The notes beneath the pieces were generated by a model that saw nothing but the letters and a program-made list of their open reading frames with translations, was not told the DNA's origin and did not search any database. Source: Pseudomaricurvus hydrocarbonicus (GTDB lineage Bacteria > Pseudomonadota > Gammaproteobacteria > Pseudomonadales > Cellvibrionaceae). From it: DNA of 64,000 bases. Positions 32,834-41,437 of the stretch are shown piece after piece (within the stretch, counting starts at the first letter, position 1; the number at the start of each line of letters is the position of its first letter). The stretch covers positions 62,001 through 126,000 of the forward strand of contig NZ_JAAONZ010000007.1 in NCBI RefSeq assembly GCF_011602365.1, given 5' to 3'. The position numbers were made by a program, and so were the translations under genes.

Positions 32834-33286
32834 ATGGCCCATTTAGTGGCGGTTTATAATCATCACATGGCCCGATTTCTTCAGGGTAGTGAAGATGAAG
32901 GGGTTGTCGAAGTTGCGACACTAATCTGTCCAGAGGCAAGGCAGTCTGCGCGGGATTTAGAGAGCGATGCCCCAAGTCGCATGCAAAACAGTTTTGGCGC
33001 AGGACAGGTCTATGAAGGGCGAACCGGGGCCAAGGAGAAACTGACTAAAGAGTTTGCCCATGACATTGCCGAGTGGTTGGATCATGCCAGGCAGCAACAT
33101 ACCTATACGCATATTGTGCTGGTTGCCCCACCGGATATGATCGGAGCCCTCAGGGCGGCAATGAACTCTGAATGCAGGAAAATGGTAGTTGAAGAGGTGC
33201 AAAAAAATCTGGTGGAGATGGAAATTGTCGACATGCTCACCGCACTGCCGAAATCCGTTAAGCTGGCACAACAGGCGCGATTGTAA
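32834..33286 (+). CDS. Host-attachment-type protein family
   Basis: A 150-residue protein resembling the family annotated as required for attachment to host cells (AtsE-like): a short N-terminal strand HLVAVYNHHMARFLQ, LESDAPSRMQNSFGAGQVYE, then EFAHDIAEWLDHARQQ, IVLVAPPDMIGALRAAM and a C-terminal KNLVEMEIVDMLTALP. AGGAGG lies five bases before the ATG at 32834, which fixes the start; 53 earlier in-frame codons were rejected. The name is historical; homologues are common in free-living bacteria and may bind nucleotides or act in stress. It has no evident link to the flanking oxygenase genes. Confidence 0.75.
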   Translation: MAHLVAVYNHHMARFLQGSEDEGVVEVATLICPEARQSARDLESDAPSRMQNSFGAGQVYEGRTGAKEKLTKEFAHDIAEWLDHARQQHTYTHIVLVAPPDMIGALRAAMNSECRKMVVEEVQKNLVEMEIVDMLTALPKSVKLAQQARL

Positions 33287-33960
33287 CCGGGTCAACCGGC
33301 GAGCGATGGCCTGACACTGTGACCAGATCCGGTTTGGCTTATAGCCTGCCGGGAATTGTCAAGGATACTCACCGCAGCGACAGGGCAAGGGCTGTAGGCT
33401 TCTTCATTTGGATCACAGGGGGGCGTCCGGAGTGATCCCCCCCCCCCTTTGCTGACACGACATTCATCCAGCACTTATGTGCACAACTCTTTTGTACGCT
33501 CATCTGCTTGTAAGCTCATTTGTACTGCTCTTTCAAAATCGGGTCAGCCAACGCTTCGGCAGATTTTGTTGTCTATGGGGGGAATCCGTCCGCGCTCAAA
33601 CACCTGTGCTGATCTCCAGGCGCAGCCGGGTAGTTTCGTCGTGTTTGAATGGCACGGGATGCCCTCAAGGGCGGCAAACCGGGCTTTACGCAGGCTGGTC
33701 GGGTGTTGCATGGGGCTGGAGCAGAGTCTGTGGTTAGTGTCGGCAACTGGTTACACATGACGATTTTTATTCAAATGGATCCAATATTTGGCTATTGTCT
33801 TGGGGTGTGTTGCTGGTCATGGGTTTATTGGTAGTATAAAGGCATTTTTTATGGGGTTTGGCTGGATATTTGGGTGTGTATCTTTTATATTGGATCCAAT
33901 TTAGCCGGTTCTTACTGGCTGGAGTCAAAATAACAACATCCAAGCCTGAAGAGAAAATGT
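33287..33960. other. 674-base intergenic region
   Basis: No convincing gene. It holds a run of eleven C at 33437-33447 and a leader region before the VanA-like gene with two inverted TGGATCCAATAT elements (33776-33787 and 33887-33898). Composition shifts here from GC-rich to more AT-rich, marking the edge between the steroid and aromatic regions. Confidence 0.6.
33776..33898. promoter_or_regulatory. Inverted pair of TGGATCCAATAT elements
   Basis: TGGATCCAATAT at 33776-33787 recurs inverted as ATATTGGATCCA at 33887-33898; the second is inside the perfect 12-base palindrome ATTGGATCCAAT (33889-33900), 60 bases before the VanA-like start. Two-site operator for DNA looping is possible. Confidence 0.5.
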
Positions 33961-34989
33961 ATGTTTCCTAAAAATTGTTGGTATGTCGCCTGCACCCCGG
34001 ACGAGCTGGAGGAGAAGCCTCTGGGACGCCGTATCTGTAACGAGAGCATGGTGTTTTACCGTGATGGCGAAGGCCAGGTTGCTGCCCTGGAGGACTTTTG
34101 CCCTCACCGCGGCGCGCCCTTGTCGCTGGGTTTTATGGAGGACGGTAACCTTGTCTGCGGTTACCACGGACTGAAGATGGGTTCTGACGGCAAAACCGTC
34201 TCTATGCCGGGGCAGCGGGTGCAAAATTTTCCCTGTATTCGACGTTACCCGGTGCATGAGCGTTACGGTTTCATCTGGGTGTGGCCGGGTGACGCGGACA
34301 AAGCCGACGTTGCCACCATTCCACATCAGCATTGGGCCGAAAGCTCGGATTGGGCTTACGGCGGCGGTCTCTACCATATCCAGTGTGATTACCGATTGAT
34401 GATTGATAATTTGATGGATTTGACCCACGAGACCTACGTGCACGCCAGCAGTATTGGTCAGAAGGAAATTGATGAGGCGCCGGTGGCCACGAAAACCGAG
34501 GGTGACACCGTGATTACCAGCCGTTTTATGGACCATGTGATGCCGCCCCCTTTCTGGCAGAACGCGCTACAGGGCAATGATTTACCGACTGATCAGCCCG
34601 TAGACCGCTGGCAGATATGCCGCTTTACTCCGCCTGCGCAGGTCATGATTGAGGTCGGCGTGGCGCTGGCGGGTAAGGGTGGTTATGACGCGCAACCGCA
34701 ACACAAAGCCAGCAGTATTGTGGTGGATTTTATGACGCCGGAAACGGAAACCTCGATCTGGTATTTTTGGGGCATGGCGCGCAACTTTAAGCCCGAGGAT
34801 CAAGCGCTGACGGATACCATCCGTGAAGGGCAGGGTATTATTTTTTCTGAAGACCTGGATATGCTCGAGCGCCAGCAGCAAAATTTATTGGCCTACCCGG
34901 AGCGCCGCCTGATGAAGCTCAACATTGATTCCGGTGGAGTGCAGTCACGGCGGTTATTGGATAACCTGATCAAAGCAGAGCAGGTATAA
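33961..34989 (+). CDS. VanA-like Rieske O-demethylase oxygenase
   Basis: A 342-residue Rieske oxygenase of the vanillate O-demethylase (VanA) kind. Rieske ligands lie in DFCPHRGAPLSLG and LVCGYHGLKM, followed by GKTVSMPGQRV, which I recall as nearly invariant in VanA. The mononuclear iron motif is in IDNLMDLTHETYVHAS. VanA removes the methyl group of vanillate as formaldehyde with a VanB reductase; no VanB-type gene is seen nearby. Start MFPKNCWYV is the conserved family start; an ATG four bases upstream is out of frame. Position before the hydroxycinnamate-like genes suggests demethylation of a methoxy-aromatic product, but other O- or N-demethylations are possible. Confidence 0.85.
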   Translation: MFPKNCWYVACTPDELEEKPLGRRICNESMVFYRDGEGQVAALEDFCPHRGAPLSLGFMEDGNLVCGYHGLKMGSDGKTVSMPGQRVQNFPCIRRYPVHERYGFIWVWPGDADKADVATIPHQHWAESSDWAYGGGLYHIQCDYRLMIDNLMDLTHETYVHASSIGQKEIDEAPVATKTEGDTVITSRFMDHVMPPPFWQNALQGNDLPTDQPVDRWQICRFTPPAQVMIEVGVALAGKGGYDAQPQHKASSIVVDFMTPETETSIWYFWGMARNFKPEDQALTDTIREGQGIIFSEDLDMLERQQQNLLAYPERRLMKLNIDSGGVQSRRLLDNLIKAEQV

Positions 34990-35083
34990 ATTAGAGTAAT
35001 TAGGGCGGCTAGCTGCCCTTGCTATCATTCGTAGCGCCTGAAGAATACAGAGACCGGTTTGTTGACGGACTCTGTATTCATAA

Positions 35084-35106
35084 ATTAGTATGTATGACAT
35101 ACTAAT
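35084..35106. promoter_or_regulatory. MarR-type operator, copy 1
   Basis: ATTAGTATGT-N3-ACATACTAAT, perfect 10-base arms; core GTATG-N5-CATAC. It lies 60 bases before the acyl-CoA dehydrogenase GTG start. The same core occurs before the aldehyde dehydrogenase and the TonB receptor. Confidence 0.8.
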
Positions 35107-35165
35107 TGTGTGTGGCAGCATTCACCTGTCTCCATGCTTTATCGATTGTTACTGGAGGTTTTATT

Positions 35166-36863
35166 GTGTCCAAAGTTTTGGCTCAGCTGGAGTCCATCAA
35201 ATTCCATCTTCAGTATGTGGGGCAGCTCGATTCGACACTGAATCAGTCCCTGTATCAGCATGTTGATATGGGGATGGTTGAGATGATGCTGGAACAGGCA
35301 GCACGCTTCAGTGACGAGTTTTTGTTGGAGCTTGCCGAGAGAGGCGACCGTGTTGGCTGTTCTCTTGATAAAGGCGGGGTTACATTGCCCGCCGGCACAG
35401 ATCAGGCTTATCAGGCCTGGTGTGAACTGGGTTTTCCCGCGCTCTCATTGTCTGAATCCCAGGGAGGCTTGGGCGTTCCTTTGACGGTGCAGCTGGCGGT
35501 TCAGGAGCTTATCGATGGCGCCAACCTGGCGTTTGGTATGTTGTGTATTAATCAGCGTTGCGCGACAAAAGCCTTATTAGGTGCCGTCTCGCAAGAGCCG
35601 GTGGAGCAGTGGCTGGCCGGGCTGGCGGATGGCAGCCTGGCGGCAACCATTGCTATCAGTGAGCCGCAGGCGGGTTCTGATGTCGGTCGAATAGCGACGC
35701 GTGCAACGTCTTCTCCTGAGGGTGGCTGGACGCTCAACGGGTCCAAAATCTGGATTTCTTACGGGGATCACGATGCGACGGACAATATCCTGCATCTGGT
35801 CCTGGCGCGCACCGCTGGTGGCGGCACGCGAGGGTTGAGTTTGTTTGCGGTGCCTAAACGTCTCGACGATGAAGATAATGGGGTGTCAGTGTTGCGGCTG
35901 GAAGAAAAAATGGGGCTGCATGCGTCGCCGACCTGTGTGCTGGCATTGGAAAATACGCGTGGGTATTTGATTGGTGAGGAGGGCCGGGGTTTGGTTAACC
36001 TGTTCCCTATGATGAATGCCATGCGTCAGGCGGTTGCCACGCAGGGTGCAGCGGTTGCCAATGCAGCTACCTTGCAGGCGCTGGATTATGCTGGCACTCG
36101 ACCTCAGGGGGGGCGTGCTGATGCGCCTGCCAGACCGATTATCGAGCATGCGGACGTGTCGCGCATGCTGCTGGAAATGACGGCCAAAAGTGAGCTGTTG
36201 CGGGCGCTGAGCCTGCGCACTGCGAGCTATGAAGATCGAGCTGCCTGTTGTGAAGATGACGATGCTGATAACGCCAGGGACTGGCAGCAACTGGCGGGTT
36301 TGTTGCTGCCCGTGGCCAAAACCCTGAGTGCGGAATGGGGCTTTGAAGTCGCTAACCAGGGTATCCAGGTCTTGGGGGGATACGGCTATACCAGCGACTA
36401 CCCAATGGAGCGAATGGCCCGCGATGTCCGCGTGGGATCTATCTATGAGGGTACCAGTGGTATTCAGGCTCTGGATTTTGCGCACCGAAAATTGCTCGGT
36501 GATCAATTGGGCGCCATGCAGCGCTTGCTGGCATTGATTGAGGCCGACCTGGCGGGCAGTCAGGCTGACAATCCGCTGAGAGCGCCGCTTGAACAGATTT
36601 TATCGATCTATCGTGAGGTTTTGCGGTGCATTCAGCAGCCGGACTGGCTTGCGGGCGGTGGCGCGTACCCATTACTCAGGTTAAGCGGGGTGTTGTTGTG
36701 CTGCTGGAATGGGGTGACGCTCTATCAGGCGGCACATGACGACTCTGAATATCAGCGGCGGGTTCGCCAGGCGATGGATTTGTTTTCTGTGGGCCTGGCG
36801 GCCGAGGCCGAGTCCTGGGCGGCCAAAGTCAGTTTAAAAAGATATTCACTGTCAGCTCAATAG
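35166..36863 (+). CDS. Acyl-CoA dehydrogenase, long (DmdC/FadE5-like) type
   Basis: A 565-residue acyl-CoA dehydrogenase with the extra C-terminal domain seen in longer family members. Visible: AISEPQAGSDVG, LNGSKIWISYGDHD, GGYGYTSDYPMERMARDVR and SIYEGTSGIQALDFAHRKLL, the FAD and substrate-binding blocks. It would oxidise a saturated acyl-CoA, plausibly an arylpropionyl-CoA, to the cinnamoyl-type enoyl-CoA, as HcaD does in Acinetobacter hydroxycinnamate catabolism. The GTG at 35166 is favoured because GGAGG sits about seven bases upstream; twenty earlier in-frame codons overlap the operator-promoter area. It is likely MarR-regulated through the palindrome ending 60 bases before the start. 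Confidence 0.87.
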   Translation: MSKVLAQLESIKFHLQYVGQLDSTLNQSLYQHVDMGMVEMMLEQAARFSDEFLLELAERGDRVGCSLDKGGVTLPAGTDQAYQAWCELGFPALSLSESQGGLGVPLTVQLAVQELIDGANLAFGMLCINQRCATKALLGAVSQEPVEQWLAGLADGSLAATIAISEPQAGSDVGRIATRATSSPEGGWTLNGSKIWISYGDHDATDNILHLVLARTAGGGTRGLSLFAVPKRLDDEDNGVSVLRLEEKMGLHASPTCVLALENTRGYLIGEEGRGLVNLFPMMNAMRQAVATQGAAVANAATLQALDYAGTRPQGGRADAPARPIIEHADVSRMLLEMTAKSELLRALSLRTASYEDRAACCEDDDADNARDWQQLAGLLLPVAKTLSAEWGFEVANQGIQVLGGYGYTSDYPMERMARDVRVGSIYEGTSGIQALDFAHRKLLGDQLGAMQRLLALIEADLAGSQADNPLRAPLEQILSIYREVLRCIQQPDWLAGGGAYPLLRLSGVLLCCWNGVTLYQAAHDDSEYQRRVRQAMDLFSVGLAAEAESWAAKVSLKRYSLSAQ

Positions 36864-36887
36864 TGGTTGACAGAATTCTTTAGGATA

Positions 36888-36912
36888 AAATAGTATGTGT
36901 CACATACTATTT
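36888..36912. promoter_or_regulatory. MarR-type operator, copy 2
   Basis: AAATAGTATGT-N3-ACATACTATTT, perfect 11-base arms, core GTATG-N5-CATAC. It lies between the acyl-CoA dehydrogenase and the aldehyde dehydrogenase operon, 128 bases before the ALDH start. Confidence 0.8.
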
Positions 36913-37039
36913 GTTTAGCATCTTAATTATAAAATCTTAGGTATCCAGATCGTTTAAGTGCCTATAGTTATCCAAAAGCAGTGTGTTTAAGTGCCAGCGA
37001 ATGGGTGGCGTATCTAAAGCACGGGAAGAAGGAGGGAGT

Positions 37040-38437
37040 ATGAAATTTGAACGTATGAATCCGTTAACCGGTGAAGTGGCCAGCCAGGCGGTGGCCATGC
37101 AAGCCGAAGACGTTGTGGCAATTGCCGATCAGGCACAAAATGGTTTTGCCGCCTGGGCTGCTCAGGGGCCGAACGCCCGCCGTGCGGTGTTAATGCAAGC
37201 GGCCCAACAGCTGGAAGCCCGCCGCGATGAGTTTGTGCAGGCCATGATGAGCGAAATCGGCGCCACCGAAGGCTGGTCAATGTTCAATCTGACCTTGGCC
37301 GCGAGCATGATCCGCGAAGCGGCATCAATGACCACCCAGATCAACGGTGAGGTGATTCCATCCGACCGTCCCGGCTGCGTGGCCATGGCCGTGCGCGAGC
37401 CGGTGGGGGTAATTCTGGGTATTGCGCCCTGGAATGCGCCTATTATTCTGGCGGTACGAGCCATCGTGACTGCACTGGCCTGTGGCAACAGTGTCATTCT
37501 TAAAGCTTCCGAAATTTGTCCTCGTACACACGCTTTGATCATTGAAGCCTTTGCCGCAGCCGGCTTCCCTGAAGGTGTTGTTAATGTTGTCACCAATGCA
37601 CCGGCGGATGCCGGCGACGTAGTGGGCGCCCTGATTGATCATCCGGCGGTCAAGCGGATCAATTTTACCGGTTCTACGCAAGTCGGACGGATTATCGCCA
37701 AGCGTGCCGCAGAGCACCTCAAGCCTTGTCTGCTGGAACTGGGTGGCAAAGCGCCCTTGCTGGTGTTGGAAGATGCCGATCTGGATGAAGCCGTCGCTGC
37801 AGCAGCTTTTGGTGCCTACATGAACCAGGGGCAAATCTGTATGTCCACCGAACGCTTGATTGTGGTGGATGCGATTGCCGATCAATTCATGGAAAAGTTT
37901 GCCGCTAAGGCGAAGTCTATGCCGGCTGGTGATCCCGCCGAAGGCAATACGCCACTGGGTGCAGTGGTGGATCAAAAAACCGTGAATCATGTGAATAGCC
38001 TGATTGATGATGCTCTGAGCAAGGGCGCTACCCTGGCTGCTGGCGATAAAGCGGACTCGGTGATCATGCCCGCCACTGTATTGGATGGCGTTACTGAAGC
38101 CATGAATATTTACCGCGATGAAAGTTTTGGCCCGGTGGTGGCGGTGATTCGCGTTAAAGACGAAGCTGAAGCCATCCGTGTTGCCAACGACAGCGAATTC
38201 GGTTTGTCCTCGTCGGTCTTTACTCGTGATAGCGCACGAGGATTACGTGTCGCTGGTCAAATCAAAGCCGGTATGTGCCATATCAATGGACCTACCGTCC
38301 ATGATGAGGCGCAAATGCCGTTTGGGGGAGTCGGGGCTTCAGGTTATGGCCGCTTTGGTGGCAAGGCCGGGATCGACCAGTTCACCGAATTGCGCTGGAT
38401 CACCCTGGACACTCAGCCGGGCCACTACCCAATTTGA
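37040..38437 (+). CDS. NAD(P)-dependent aldehyde dehydrogenase, vanillin/benzaldehyde type
   Basis: A 465-residue aldehyde dehydrogenase. The nucleotide-binding LGIAPWNAPIILA, the general base Glu in LELGGKAPLLVLEDAD, the catalytic Cys in NQGQICMSTERL and the ESFGPVVAV plus PFGGVGASGYGRFGG blocks are all present. In overall pattern it is nearest the vanillin/salicylaldehyde/benzaldehyde dehydrogenases (Vdh, HcaB). It would oxidise the aromatic aldehyde released from an arylhydroxypropionyl-CoA. The start at 37040 has GGAGGGAG just upstream. It opens an operon with the HCHL-like gene, CoA ligase and DUF35/thiolase pair, behind a MarR-type palindrome. Confidence 0.88.
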   Translation: MKFERMNPLTGEVASQAVAMQAEDVVAIADQAQNGFAAWAAQGPNARRAVLMQAAQQLEARRDEFVQAMMSEIGATEGWSMFNLTLAASMIREAASMTTQINGEVIPSDRPGCVAMAVREPVGVILGIAPWNAPIILAVRAIVTALACGNSVILKASEICPRTHALIIEAFAAAGFPEGVVNVVTNAPADAGDVVGALIDHPAVKRINFTGSTQVGRIIAKRAAEHLKPCLLELGGKAPLLVLEDADLDEAVAAAAFGAYMNQGQICMSTERLIVVDAIADQFMEKFAAKAKSMPAGDPAEGNTPLGAVVDQKTVNHVNSLIDDALSKGATLAAGDKADSVIMPATVLDGVTEAMNIYRDESFGPVVAVIRVKDEAEAIRVANDSEFGLSSSVFTRDSARGLRVAGQIKAGMCHINGPTVHDEAQMPFGGVGASGYGRFGGKAGIDQFTELRWITLDTQPGHYPI

Positions 38438-38515
38438 TTCAGGGTTACCCTTTAAGCAAAGTCATTCATTTTTAGTAATCACCATTTTTAGTGACAGGTT
38501 GTCAGGAGTTTTTAT

Positions 38516-39349
38516 ATGTCAGTTTCACAAGCAGAACAGGATACAGTGGCATTCACTGTTGAAGACGGTATCGCATGGGTAAAGTTTAACCGCCCGGAAA
38601 AACGCAATTGCATGAGCCCGCAACTTAACCGTCAAATGATGCGGGTACTGGATGAGCTGGAATATCGCGACGATGTTGGCGTACTGGTGTTGTCTGGTGA
38701 AGGCACGGCCTGGTCGGCGGGCATGGACCTGAAAGAATATTTCCGTGAAAACGAGGCTAAGGGCTTGGGCGCCATGCGTCAGGCTCAGCGTGAATCCTAT
38801 GGCTGGTGGCGTCGCCTGCGCTGGTATCAGAAGCCGACCATTGCCATGGTGAACGGTTGGTGTTTTGGCGGTGGTTATGGTCCATTGTTTGGTTGTGATC
38901 TGGCGTTTGCCGCAGAAGAGGCACAGTTTGGTCTGAGTGAAATCAACTGGGGTATTTTACCCGGTGGCGGCGCCACCAAAATTGCAGTGGAACTGATGAG
39001 TTTCCGCAACGCGATGTACCACTCCATGATGGGTGAAAACGTCGATGGTAAAAAAGCCGCAGAGTGGGGGCTGGTTAACGAAGCGGTGCCTTTGGCCAAC
39101 TTGAAAGAGCGCGTTACCGAAGTGGCCAACGTTCTGCTGCAGAAAAACCCGGTGGCACTGAAAGCGACGAAAGATGCGATTCGCCGTGTGGGTGAAATGA
39201 CTTACGAAAATGCGGAAGATTATCTGGTGCGGGCGCAGGAAGCTGCCAACAGCTTTGATAACGAAGGTCGTAAAGAAGGCATCAAACAGTTTATTGATGA
39301 CAAAACCTACAAGCCAGGCTTGGGTGCTTACGATAAATCCAAGGCTTAA
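38516..39349 (+). CDS. Hydroxycinnamoyl-CoA hydratase/lyase-like crotonase
   Basis: A 277-residue crotonase closely resembling HCHL (feruloyl-CoA hydratase-lyase): AGMDLKEYFRE at residues 68-78, MVNGWCFGGG at 111-120, GLSEINWG at 139-146 and a C-terminal KPGLGAY. HCHL hydrates a hydroxycinnamoyl-CoA and splits it to an aldehyde and acetyl-CoA. The catalytic Glu is kept (Glu142). Two other positions that I recall as active-site residues in the Pseudomonas enzyme differ: Ser123 is Gly122 here, and Tyr239, which holds the para-hydroxyl, is Val238. The substrate may therefore lack a para-hydroxyl, or the lyase step may be altered. It lies 78 bases after the ALDH gene. Confidence 0.85.
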   Translation: MSVSQAEQDTVAFTVEDGIAWVKFNRPEKRNCMSPQLNRQMMRVLDELEYRDDVGVLVLSGEGTAWSAGMDLKEYFRENEAKGLGAMRQAQRESYGWWRRLRWYQKPTIAMVNGWCFGGGYGPLFGCDLAFAAEEAQFGLSEINWGILPGGGATKIAVELMSFRNAMYHSMMGENVDGKKAAEWGLVNEAVPLANLKERVTEVANVLLQKNPVALKATKDAIRRVGEMTYENAEDYLVRAQEAANSFDNEGRKEGIKQFIDDKTYKPGLGAYDKSKA

Positions 39350-39484
39350 TGTGCTCTTCGTGTGAAAGCATATTGATTGTAACAAACTGTAAATGGACAC
39401 AAGGCACGGATGCCGTCAGCACTATGTCGGCACTGACTTCAAAACCGGCATAGACTGAACATAATAAGCATTGTGGAGAGAAAC

Positions 39485-40984
39485 GTGACGGTACCCGTGG
39501 TAGACGCTATAGCCACTCACGCCAAGGCTCAGCCTGGTGCACTTGCCTGTATGGATTTGGACAGCGACAGACGCTGGAGCTACAGCGAGTTTGATGCAGC
39601 CATCAACCAGGTGGTTCACTGGTTGATTGAGCGATTAGGCCAGCAAAGTGGGGCCCGTATCGCAACGGTCGCTCGCAATAAGGCCGAAATTTTACTGCTC
39701 AATTTCGCTTGTGAGCGCGCCGGTGCTATTTTTGTCCCCTTGAATTGGCGTTTGTCGATCGCTGAGCTTGATCAACTGATTGTCGATGCTGAACCCGCTT
39801 TTATTTTTCACGATGACGAATTCAAGTTACCGCAGTGTTCGGCGCACGTGTGTCAACTCAGTGAGTTAACCGAATTAAGCCAACATTATCCGGTCGAGCC
39901 TGCTGTATCTGCCCGACGTGAGTGTGATCAGCCGGTGCTGCTGCTTTATACTTCTGGCACCAGCGGCAATCCCAAGGGCGTGATGATCAGTGAGTCCAAT
40001 ATATTTTGGAGTCACATTAATTTCAATCTGGGCAATGGTGTGTCTTCGCAGAGTGTTTTCCTGTGTGATATGCCTTTGTTTCATACCGCTGGATTGATTA
40101 CCAATGCGCGAGCGCCATTGTTGGCCGGGGGCAGTGTACTGGTGTCTTCCGGGTTTGATGCTACTCAAACATTGCTGCGTCTGGCCGACAAACAATTGGC
40201 AGTGACGCATTACTTTTCAGTGCCCCAAATGGCACAAATGCTGTGGAATAATCCGGATTTCACTCCGGAGAAACTGCAGGGGCTGCAAGTCTACGCCACC
40301 GGCGGTGCACCCAATCCGGGCGCGCAAATCGAACGTTTTGTCCGTGCGGGCATCCCCATGTCGGACGGTTTTGGCATGACCGAAACCTGCTCCAATTTTG
40401 GCATGCCCGTTGGCGACGGCGACCGTTTGATTGCCAAGGCCGGCTCTTGTGGCTTGCCCTACATCAGCTTGCAAGTCCGTATTGTGAATGAAGAGGGAGC
40501 CCCTGTTAAAGCCGGTGAGGTGGGCGAGATGTGGTTAAAAGGCCCCAGTATCGCCAGTGGCTACTGGAACAAGCCAGACATGTCTGAGCAGGCGTTTGTT
40601 GATGGTTGGTTTAAAACCGGGGATATTGCTCGAATGGACGCCGACGGTTTCTACTACATTGTTGATCGTATGAAAGACATGTTCATTTCGGGCGGTGAAA
40701 ATGTGTATCCGGCCGAAGTGGAAGCGGCCATCAGTCACTTGGCCTCGGTGGCAGAGGTTGCTGTGGTCGGCGTTGCTGATCCCACCTGGGGTGAGAAAGG
40801 GGTTGCGTTCATTGTTTGCGTACCGGGTTACTCAATTACCGAATCTGAAGTTCGCAGCCATTGCGAGGCCCGGATGGCGAAATTCAAAGTACCGAAAGAC
40901 ATTGTACTCGTGACAGAAATCCCGCGCACGGGGACCGGCAAAGCCATAAAAGCTTCGCTGGTTGAACGGGCGAAACGTCTGTGA
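39485..40984 (+). CDS. Feruloyl-CoA synthetase-like acyl-CoA ligase
   Basis: A 499-residue ANL-superfamily ligase that activates a carboxylic acid via acyl-AMP. The phosphate-binding loop LLYTSGTSGNPKGVM, the YATGGAPNPG stretch, GFGMTET, the GWFKTGD motif and the C-terminal Lys in PRTGTGKAIK are all present. By position it fits feruloyl-CoA synthetase (Fcs/HcaC type), forming the substrate for the dehydrogenase or the HCHL-like enzyme. A GTG start at 39485 is used because GGAGAG lies directly before it; another in-frame GTG at 39473 would overlap that site. It sits 135 bases after the HCHL-like gene and 21 bases before DUF35. Confidence 0.88.
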   Translation: MTVPVVDAIATHAKAQPGALACMDLDSDRRWSYSEFDAAINQVVHWLIERLGQQSGARIATVARNKAEILLLNFACERAGAIFVPLNWRLSIAELDQLIVDAEPAFIFHDDEFKLPQCSAHVCQLSELTELSQHYPVEPAVSARRECDQPVLLLYTSGTSGNPKGVMISESNIFWSHINFNLGNGVSSQSVFLCDMPLFHTAGLITNARAPLLAGGSVLVSSGFDATQTLLRLADKQLAVTHYFSVPQMAQMLWNNPDFTPEKLQGLQVYATGGAPNPGAQIERFVRAGIPMSDGFGMTETCSNFGMPVGDGDRLIAKAGSCGLPYISLQVRIVNEEGAPVKAGEVGEMWLKGPSIASGYWNKPDMSEQAFVDGWFKTGDIARMDADGFYYIVDRMKDMFISGGENVYPAEVEAAISHLASVAEVAVVGVADPTWGEKGVAFIVCVPGYSITESEVRSHCEARMAKFKVPKDIVLVTEIPRTGTGKAIKASLVERAKRL

Positions 40985-41005
40985 CCGGATATGTGAGTTG
41001 ATAAA

Positions 41006-41437
41006 ATGACCAACCAATCGCAAAGTCATGATCAAGAACAAGCCAAACAACCGGCGCAAATGGACGTCGGGCCGGAAAAGAAGTTTCGGCAATATTTGTC
41101 CGAGGGTAGCTTTCACTTGCAGCGTTGTGATCAGTGTCGGCAACATGTCTTTTACCCGCGTTTGTTGTGCCCGCATTGTGGTTCAATGCAGCTGACCTGG
41201 GTGCCGGCGAGCGGCCGGGCTACCGTGTATTCTACCTCGGTCCCGCGTTCAGGCGGCAGCAGCTACAACATCGCCCTGGTTGATCTGGAAGAGGGGCCGC
41301 GGATGATGACCCGGGTCGTCGATGTGGCACCCGAAGACGTTACGATTGGTATGCCGGTCACGGCTTTTATTGGGACTATCGAACCCAACGGCGAGCCATT
41401 GGTGTTATTTCGCCCTATCAGTGGAGACGACTCATGA
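41006..41437 (+). CDS. DUF35 zinc-ribbon/OB-fold acyl-CoA-binding protein
   Basis: A 143-residue DUF35 protein. CDQCRQHVFYPRLLCPHC gives the two C-x2-C pairs of a zinc ribbon, followed by an OB-fold (GRATVYSTSVPRSGG, ALVDLEEGPRMMTRVV). DUF35 partners of SCP2-type thiolases help bind the CoA substrate, for example in the steroid retro-aldolase complex (Ltp2 with the DUF35 of ChsH2). The stop overlaps the start of the thiolase-like gene by four bases (ATGA), so the two should be made in equal amounts and act together. A 19-residue hydrophilic N-terminal tail precedes the fold. Confidence 0.9.
   Translation: MTNQSQSHDQEQAKQPAQMDVGPEKKFRQYLSEGSFHLQRCDQCRQHVFYPRLLCPHCGSMQLTWVPASGRATVYSTSVPRSGGSSYNIALVDLEEGPRMMTRVVDVAPEDVTIGMPVTAFIGTIEPNGEPLVLFRPISGDDS

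Noticed and set aside
33292-33834. Several short frames in the gap before the VanA-like gene
   Set aside because: None has a ribosome site or resemblance to a known family; the region looks non-coding.
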